Source of the DNA: Bugula neritina
Taxonomy: Eukaryota > Bryozoa > Gymnolaemata > Cheilostomatida > Bugulidae
Direction: 5' to 3'
Length of the DNA stretch: 27,395 nucleotides
Assembly: GCA_964035545.1 (NCBI GenBank)
Contig: CAXIUT010000147.1
Coordinates: 1-27,395, forward strand
In this document: piece after piece, positions 20,497 to 27,395 of the stretch
Layout of the letters: every line of letters starts with the position of its first letter
Numbering within the stretch: the first letter of the stretch is position 1
The notes under the pieces: model-generated
Database searches by the model: none
What the model saw: the letters and a program-made list of their open reading frames with translations, nothing else
Told to the model about the DNA's origin: nothing
Translations under genes and position numbers: made by a program

Positions 20497-23400
20497 AGTA
20501 CAGCGAGTAATGCCGATGCTTCTGTATTTGTGCAGAAGGCATTGAAAGGCATGAAATAGCTAACTCAGGCCGAGAAGACAATGAAGGGGTTGCACAATGA
20601 GGTCAAGGTGAGGAAGTTGGATGAAATAAATCGTATACTATAGATGGCAGTTCGAAGAGATCCTACTTCTGTTGCTGTATTCAGGTAAAATAAAATATTC
20701 ATCTATATTAAACATTTCTTTATTGAAAATGTTGCTAAGGCCCCTGCTCTTGCTTTTTTGAGATTGTTGCTGCAGTCTCAACAAGATTCTCTTATCTATC
20801 TGGTCAACAATATACCTATGATGGTGGTGAGAGTGTTGTAGCGTGATGACGGTCGTAAGGGCGGGTAGTGGGATGACGATGCGACGTAGGCTTTAAAGTT
20901 CATTGGTGAGTGGATAAGTCATATGCCTATGAGTATTCCTCGTATATTTGCCACTAGTATGGTGAGTTTGGGGGAGATGCCGGCTGTAATAGGTTTTTAG
21001 TAGAAGAAGAAAGACCATTTGTCTCAGCATATCAAGTTGCTAGTGATAGATATTTTATTGAATTTATCTGTAGGCAATTTGGATCTTTGTCTTTAGTCTG
21101 GAGGGTTTACTCTATTGGTTGGATCGATCACTGATCCGGCTGTTCAGGAGAGGAGTCAGGATATCCTGTTGAGGTTGTTGTATTTTATGAATGAGAGAAG
21201 GAGTCGATAGAAGATTTGGGTGTATGTGGATATTAAGAAGATCTTCAGTGTGTTTACTGATCTGGATTCTGTTTTTATTTAGTAGAATAATAGAAATAAA
21301 GGTAATATCGATTTTTGCTCTAAAATGCAAACCCAACTATCACTCAGTCGACAAGCTTTACTCACTCTTCTCAAAAGTTGGAATGGAATCATACTACTTG
21401 CCAACTAGCCATTGATATTGTCGACTATTTTATAGGCGTTGAAGCAGATTCCTAAACGCCAGGATTCATAGATCCGTAGAAATATATATACTTTGCTTGG
21501 CTAGTTACTCTAGATAGGTGAGGGTCTGTTGCAGGAGAATATATACCAACAATAGAGTATTTTTGTATGAATTTAGATGACTTCAGGGCTTCTAGTTTGC
21601 TGAGTTCTTATATAATTGACTTGTTGAGGTTGTTGATGCGACATGACTTGTTTAAGTTGTTGATTTAGTTGAGTGGAGTCGAAGAGAGGACTGTAGCTTA
21701 GCCTGCTCAGAAGTTGCTGAAGAAATTATCGATATATATGTTTAACTTTTTACCTGATGCGGCTAATTACATGGACTTCTTGATATCGGCAGGAACGAAA
21801 GTGGGTCCTGGTAGTGCAATTCTAAAGTATTCAAGTTCATTTATCGTGAGCAAGATTGGTAACTATGTGTTTGAAGACACCAAATAGCTTAAAAATTTAT
21901 TTCTTTGTGAGTTGTAGAACATATTTAATCCTGATTCATTTTTTGTTCCTTTGAAAAGATCGTCTGTGGTATCAGTTTGTAAAAATTTAAACTTCTTGGC
22001 ATATCGATAGATTCCTAACTATCGTCGCAAACTGCTAGATTTGAAGCCTATTCCTAAATAGCATAAATAAAATTTTAAATATTGGGACTGGAATGTGATT
22101 ATAGATTTGCTATCCTTTCCTGATGTGTAGAAGTAGGGGTCTAAGCCGGATGGCAATGACAAGTATCGTTAGTTTAAACTATTTAAATATTTGCTTAGAT
22201 TTTATTCTCCATTAAGAGGCAATTTTTCATAGCAGAAATGGTCTTTTGATAACTTGGTGTATATTAAAGCAGGTAAACTACTTATTCAGAATACATTGAT
22301 GATACCTGACAATTTGGCTTTGGTTCGTAATCCTCCTGAATCGCAATTCGAGTGTACGGTTAGTTTTATGGGTTAGTTAGAGAAGACTCTTTAAAATGCT
22401 TTATAGTTATCGATTAAAAATAGCTATCATTACTATTCTAATTTTTTTAAGAAGTTATAAAGACAGTTGATAGTTTGGATAGGTTCTTTTACGATGACTA
22501 AGGTAGGTTATGAGTCATTGATATGCTAGAATAACTTCTTTTAGATAATGTATAAATATATGAAATACAAGGAGTGTAGTTTTATGATAGGAGGTATTAT
22601 GTTTCAGATGGACTTCTATCGTGATTCTTTAGGGAAGAGATATAAATAGAATAATTAGGAGAAGAACATAATGGTGGGGCCTCGAACCTTATTGATTCGA
22701 TGTGTTAAGTAAGGATCCAAATATTTGAAGTTGATTAGCATAGAAATCATCAAGATGTTGTATCGAGGGGAATTGATTAGTTTTATTGACTAGGGTTTGA
22801 GGTTGTTGCTGTTGCTGGCCAGTTCTAGTAGTTAGTAGATTTGGTATCAAGCTATATAGACAATAGAGGAGTTGGTTAAAGACAAGCAGAGGTTATAGAT
22901 ATTGCTGTCTTTGTTGATCTAATACAACCATCAAAATGCATAAGGTTTTTAGACAATAAAAACAAGATTATCATCAAACATCTTTATCCGTTTATCAGGA
23001 CTGACTGAAGGATATCGTTTTATATAAAAGAGATATCCGATTTGGTTATAGCGATAGTATGAGAGATGGATGTCAAGCGAATCATCTCAGGCATATTTCG
23101 ATAATCTCTAACAACTACTGAACAATTGTTTGCATTATAGTAATAGGAAAACCCAGGGATATTGCATTTAAAATAAAAAGAAAGATTTGTTGGAATGGGC
23201 TTTTATCTATAAACTACCTTGGCTATTGTATATCAACTAGACTGAAGAGGTGCCATTGGTTGTAAAAATAGGTAATCAATCTGTTATCTTGTTTTCTTAG
23301 TTATAAAATTAGGAATACTAATTTAGATCTGTCAATAATGATAATATCATCAAAATATGTCTTGGAATGGGAGGAATTTATCTAGATCAAGGCCTCAATC

Positions 23401-24391
23401 CAGCTAAAAATAAACATTTTACCTCAATCAACCTCAACGACAACACACTAGTTACACTCTATGGTCAGTAGTATTACTGCTCATCACTAAATGGAGTCTC
23501 AGTTTATTTCTTGCTTAAACCTCAAGGAGATAGCATCCAGTAGTTGTCATCAAGTGAGGCATATGCCAATAGATATGACATTAGAAGGATACACATATAA
23601 ATAAAATTGAGTTCGTTTTCTGAAATAGAGGAGTTGCCTATCCATTTGATCCAGTAGTTGAATAAGACTGAGATGGGAATGGCATTTTTATAAAAGAAAA
23701 AACTAACTACTCACGCCTTGAAGGTCCTTGATCGCAAAGATAGTACATCATTGGATGTGCGTTCTGTGTTGTGGTCGTTGGGATATTATGGGTCGACTAA
23801 GGAGGGATTCAAGAAGTTGGTTTCTGAGGGAATTATTTAAAGAATAATAGATATGAGTATGAAGTCATCGATTTTGTCTATGAGGGGAACATGTCGTTAT
23901 GTCATGAATATGTTTTGTCATTCTTAGTAGGGAAGAAACTATCTGACTTTGAATCACTTTACTATCAATAAGAAGTTGCTATCATGCTATCCTACGGATC
24001 AGAATCTGTTATTTACTATCAATGATAATCCTAAGTAGCATATCAGTTGTAATTAATCTTTATGGAAATAATATTCTTCGTCTTTATTGCCTCTCAATGA
24101 AGGTATATTTATGTATATATAGTTGAATCTAGGCTGTTTGAGTCTATAAGTTTATTGATAAATAGTTTGTCTTCTAAGTATGCGATTGGACAGATAAAGT
24201 AGATGATAAAGGGAAGCAACAGATTGAGTTATTCTTTTGATTTGTTGAATAATGTGGTTTTGCTGATGAGTTTTTTCAAAATGAAGTATTAAGCCAGAAA
24301 AACTGTTCATTTTATTTTTGACTAGTTTTTGAAAAGTAATTAATTTGTCCATTAAACTTCAGGTAAAATCGATTATCCTCTCAGCAAATGA
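20497..24391 (+). CDS. RICTOR: Rictor (TORC2 scaffold), 5' end abutting telomeric repeat
   Basis: 1,284 residues from the first base after the repeats, or 1,266 from the first ATG (20551), after removing 20-nt introns at 21557-21576 and 24103-24122. Rictor (Avo3, pianissimo) is the defining scaffold of TOR complex 2, an ARM/HEAT solenoid that controls AGC kinases and actin. The N-terminal part shows EVKVRKLDEINRIL, then TQALKFIGEWISHMP and KLLVIDILLNLSVGN, with RQALLTLLKSWNGIILLAN near residue 270. The V domain (about 1060-1120) is visible as DVRSVLWSLGYYGSTKEG and SSILSMRGTCRYVMNMF, matching Rictor's WALGN...LSIRGT block. After intron 2 come SISLLINSLSSKYAIGQI and KYQARKTVHFIFDQFL, corresponding to the conserved C-terminal helices. 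The frame is open back through the telomeric run (Leu-Gly repeats) with no ATG, and residues before 20551 look coding, so some N-terminus may be missing. Most of the Ser-rich loop of animal Rictor is absent. Confidence 0.9.
21557..21576 (+). other. 20-nt intron 1, Rictor gene
   Basis: GTATTTTTGTATGAATTTAG. It contains the TGA that would end the frame; removal joins ENIYQQQ to NDFRASSLLSSYIIDLL. Confidence 0.85.
24103..24122 (+). other. 20-nt intron 2, Rictor gene
   Basis: GTATATTTATGTATATATAG. Removal joins LLPLNE to VESRLFESISLLINS, the conserved C-terminal block. Confidence 0.85.
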
Positions 24392-24474
24392 TCTGTCTTT
24401 ATTATTTTTATTTATATTAATAGATAAACATATCAATAATATATTAATAACTCTTAATAAAAGATTATTATCTA

Positions 24475-27204
24475 ATGAACAACAACAATCAAAATACTCA
24501 ATAGCTAAACATCAACAAGCAAGACTTATCTCATATTCTACATCTATTGTAGCAGGCACAATCGCCAAACAACCAAGTACAGGCCGAGATCTTCAAATCT
24601 TTAAAACTGATATAGTAGCATTCGATATCATATGTTTACTTGACGATTATATTCCATGATAAAACTATTGATAATACTATTCGACAGCTGGCTGGTTTGA
24701 CTTTGAATTCTTCATTGCAGAGGAATCGTTCTTTTTTGGTTTTTAGTCAAAATTAAGTCAATTTTATCAAAAAGGTAGTCTTTTAGGAAGAGTCATTCTT
24801 TTTAAGAACTGCCAAACATATGATCATTAGCAATCTTATCAGATTGAATCAGTTTGATTATGGTCTATTTGATGGAATAGTCAAAGAATTGGCATTAAAG
24901 TAAGAGAACGGGGTGATAGTTGCAGTTGTTTTGTAGGATTTGAAGTTTAATCGTGAAAATAGTAATATATTTGAGTAGTAGTAGTTTATTAACAGTCTTA
25001 GAAATGTGTATGAACAAATATTAAACATATTTTCAATCATACAAAAAGAACAACTAAAAAATAACCAAGTTAAACATCTAATGAAAACTATCAATCTTAT
25101 CATATTTCATAGTCCTAACTCACTACATCCATATATTCAACAATACTTATCAAATATCGTCAAAAACATCCTCAAACTATCTCTTACTGAATAGCTATCA
25201 CAGTAAATCATTACTTTAGCCCTTGAAGGACTTAGTTAGATCGCTGCGACTAAGCCGACTCTGGTCGATCGAGATGTTATTGATGTTATTATTGGTTATC
25301 AATATTGTATGGGTAATTCGTAAGAGATGTCAAAATACTGGACGAATATTATGATTGATTTGATTGATAGTGATTCTGAGGGGATGTTAGTTTCAGCTCA
25401 ACTATTGGTTGTGAGTCGAGGGATCGAAGGCATGAGATGGAGATAGAGTGATGGGAAAAGGATCAAATAGGAGATGCAGATGTAGTATAATCCATTTAGT
25501 TAAGAAGATACTGATTAATAGATGTTTGATAAAGACAAAGGATGTATGATTGGGGATAGTTTGAGGAAATTATCCTTTATTTTGATATAAAAAATATCTA
25601 ACAACTATCCTTAAAACTTCTGGAGTAGTTGGAGTTCTAAAATAGATGCAATCATTTTATCGTAAAACATATTTGAAGTGTAACTTTTCTTATATCATAG
25701 ATAAACTGGAATATCATTTATAGGTATAATTATGGACAGTTGTATTGACTAAATCCAACCATCACTAAAATAGATAACATCATATCTTCTAAAAGCTATC
25801 AAGTAATCTTCTTCTTACCTTATCAAAGCATCTAGTTTATGGACTTTGTAGAAGATGTTGCCTTATAATATATAAACATCGGTTGTTGGTTAGTGTTTGC
25901 AGATACTTCGAGATCAACTTGATCAATTGAACCAGTTTGATAGGAAGGTAGAGAAAATGATGTACTAGTAGGCCTCTATCAGTTTTCTTGATTAAATATT
26001 GGATAAGGATTGTAGTAGGACTTTATTTTAAAACGATTGTTTGGCATTAAAACAAGTTATATAGATTTTGGTCTATAATATGTACATTTCTTAAGGTAGA
26101 GTTCTAATATCAATTTTCAAAACTATAAGTACTATATTTTAAACTAACTTTCCTTAACAAGTCTTTACTCTTGACTTATTTACTATCTTAATAAAATCTC
26201 TTCAAGCCAAATGGTAATCAAATCCTTTGAAAGATTCCACAGTCTGTCCCATTCTCGAATGTCTGATCACAGCCTGTGAAAGCAAACCTCAATATTTCAA
26301 ACCATACATACCAATCTACTTCCAGACATCGCTTGCTTGTCTAAATAATAAGTAGCGATTGGCAGTGGTACTTCGAGCGATTGATTTTATATCGTCTTTG
26401 ATCAATAAATCATAAGGTGAGTTGTAGCAATATGTTTTATGTGAGGGTATGTTGGGGTAGGTGTATAACTTGTTGTTGTGTGAGGAGAGGCAGATAAGAC
26501 ATTTTGCCTATGGATTGGTTAGTGATATATCTAGAAAATACAATATATCGTTGTATGTATAAAAATTTATATAAACTGTTGCCAAAAGTATTGACTAATA
26601 AGTACTAACTAGTCTTAACAATGGACTAATGTGTTTGACTAATCTACTAGTGACATATCATGCTATTACTTCACGTTTTGTTGCAGATGTGATGGACAAA
26701 GTGTTGGTAGTTATCAAGAAGCAAAAGGTATTATTAAATCTATTTATAGTTATAGTCTATTTTGGCATTTAACTTTGCTAGATGTTTCGGTCGGTTGTCT
26801 CTCTTGAATCCTCAAATGGCTAAAGAGCATTTGCTTCGTGAAGGGAGGTTGGTGAAGATGTTGTTTTTATCTTTGAGGACAAGGGAAGTCAATCAACTGA
26901 CTTCTGATAGTTTTAAGTAATTTATAATACAATATTTAGAGGATTGATAATGTCGATAATTTTGATGACTGAGTCGTAGTTGTTGAGCATATATGAGCAT
27001 TTGGAGTGTGTTGTTGATGGGTTGGTTTGCTATCCGATACGAGTTGATCCTGTGCCTTAAAATGAGCAGTTGTTGTCGATGTTTATTCAGTTTACTAAAC
27101 ATATTTATGGCATGTTAGGAGAAGAGAGGTGGAGAGGGATCATGCAGTTGCCTATATTTTTACCTGGTACGATCAAAACTCTGTCTTTGTGGTTGAATTC
27201 GTGA
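24475..27204 (+). CDS. TNPO1: transportin / karyopherin-beta2 nuclear import receptor
   Basis: 894 residues (human transportin-1 is about 890) after removing introns of 22 nt (26728-26749) and 23 nt (26917-26939). Transportin is a HEAT-repeat superhelix that binds PY-NLS cargoes such as hnRNPs and RanGTP and carries them through the nuclear pore. The N-terminus shows LQQAQSPNNQVQAEIFKSLK and DNTIRQLAGLTLNSSL, the first HEAT repeats, which contact Ran. PILECLITACESKPQYFKPY (about residue 590) matches the family's P-L-L-E-C-L block. LRAIDFISSLINKSQGELQQ and FNFARCFGRLSLLNPQMAKE match the C-terminal cargo-binding HEATs. A Glu/Asp/Gln-rich stretch around residue 340 (SQEDTDQQMFDKDKG) sits where the acidic H8 loop belongs, but is shorter. 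ATG at 24475 follows Rictor's stop by 83 bp; the stop is 116 bp from the right telomere. Confidence 0.92.
26728..26749 (+). other. 22-nt intron 1, transportin gene
   Basis: It starts GTATTATTAAATC and ends TATTTATAG. Removal joins VVIKKQK to LQSILAFNFARCFGRL. A 28-nt alternative ending six bases later also keeps the frame. Confidence 0.7.
26917..26939 (+). other. 23-nt intron 2, transportin gene
   Basis: It starts GTAATTTATAATAC and ends AATATTTAG. Removal joins TREVNQLTSDSFK to GLIMSIILMTESQLL and restores the conserved C-terminal HEAT repeat. Confidence 0.8.
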
Positions 27205-27320
27205 TTATTCTTTGATATGTTATGTTATAATATATTATAAGAGATGATATTTAATATATTTTGGTCATTTCTTTCATTATATGTAAAATGGATGAATTAC
27301 GATATGATGTCATATTATAT

Positions 27321-27395
27321 GGGGTTGGGGTTGGGGTTGGGGTTGGGGTTGGGGTTGGGGTTGGGGTTGGGGTTGGGGTTAGGGGTTGGGTTGGG
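27321..27395. repeat. right telomere, (GGGGTT)n
   Basis: About twelve G4T2 units, G-rich strand on top, reach the end of the window. The outermost 20 bases are irregular (TTAGGGG, then GGGTTGGG with three Gs). The subtelomere between the transportin stop and the repeats is only 116 bp. Confidence 0.97.

Noticed and set aside
20390-20581. Minus-strand ORF with a Pro-Thr repeat
   Set aside because: It is only the C-strand translation of the telomeric run.

Overview
The window reads as a macronuclear (somatic) DNA molecule from a ciliate. Both ends carry telomeric repeats: (CCCCAA)n at 1-69 and (GGGGTT)n at 27321-27395. Long genes appear only if TAA and TAG are read as glutamine and TGA is the sole stop. 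Introns are minute: sixteen candidates, 18-29 nt, all GT-AG, eight of them exactly 20 nt. G4T2 telomeres plus UAR=Gln fit an oligohymenophorean or related class. Uniform ~20 nt introns and a chromosome of only 20-27 kb do not match Tetrahymena, and the genus cannot be fixed from sequence alone. A standard-code ORF search breaks nearly every gene here, so the calls below are hand translations in the ciliate code.

Left block (70-10052): a subtelomeric unknown gene (-), NHP2 (-), a large P-loop GTPase with TPR-like C-terminus (-), an FAD amine oxidase (+), a carnosine N-methyltransferase-like enzyme (+), a coiled-coil protein (-), and an N/Q-rich protein with a PH-like domain (+). Middle block (10122-20350): a small secreted protein (-), a 1,806-residue FG nucleoporin of Nup214/Nup159 layout (+), a small basic protein (-), eIF2B-beta (+), and a STIL/Ana2-type centriole assembly protein (-). 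At 20432-20496 lies an internal run of more than ten telomeric repeats in right-end orientation. Right block (20497-27204): Rictor, the TORC2 scaffold (+), and transportin/karyopherin-beta2 (+), followed by the right telomere.

The genes are mostly housekeeping and show no operon-like logic. They cover nuclear transport (Nup214-like, transportin), ribosome biogenesis (NHP2), translation initiation (eIF2B), growth signalling (Rictor) and centriole duplication (STIL). Spacing is compact, typically 40-330 bp. I saw no tRNA, rRNA, CRISPR, transposon or viral gene.

The most important point is the internal telomere. It has the polarity of a right chromosome end, sits 82 bp from the STIL start, and abuts a Rictor frame whose coding appearance begins at the first base after the repeats. 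Either two macronuclear chromosomes were joined (artefact or real fusion), or this is a true interstitial telomere. Base-level gene structure is otherwise clean: the Nup gene runs 5.4 kb with one intron and no frame lesion. Unexplained frame changes are confined to 1.6-9 kb.
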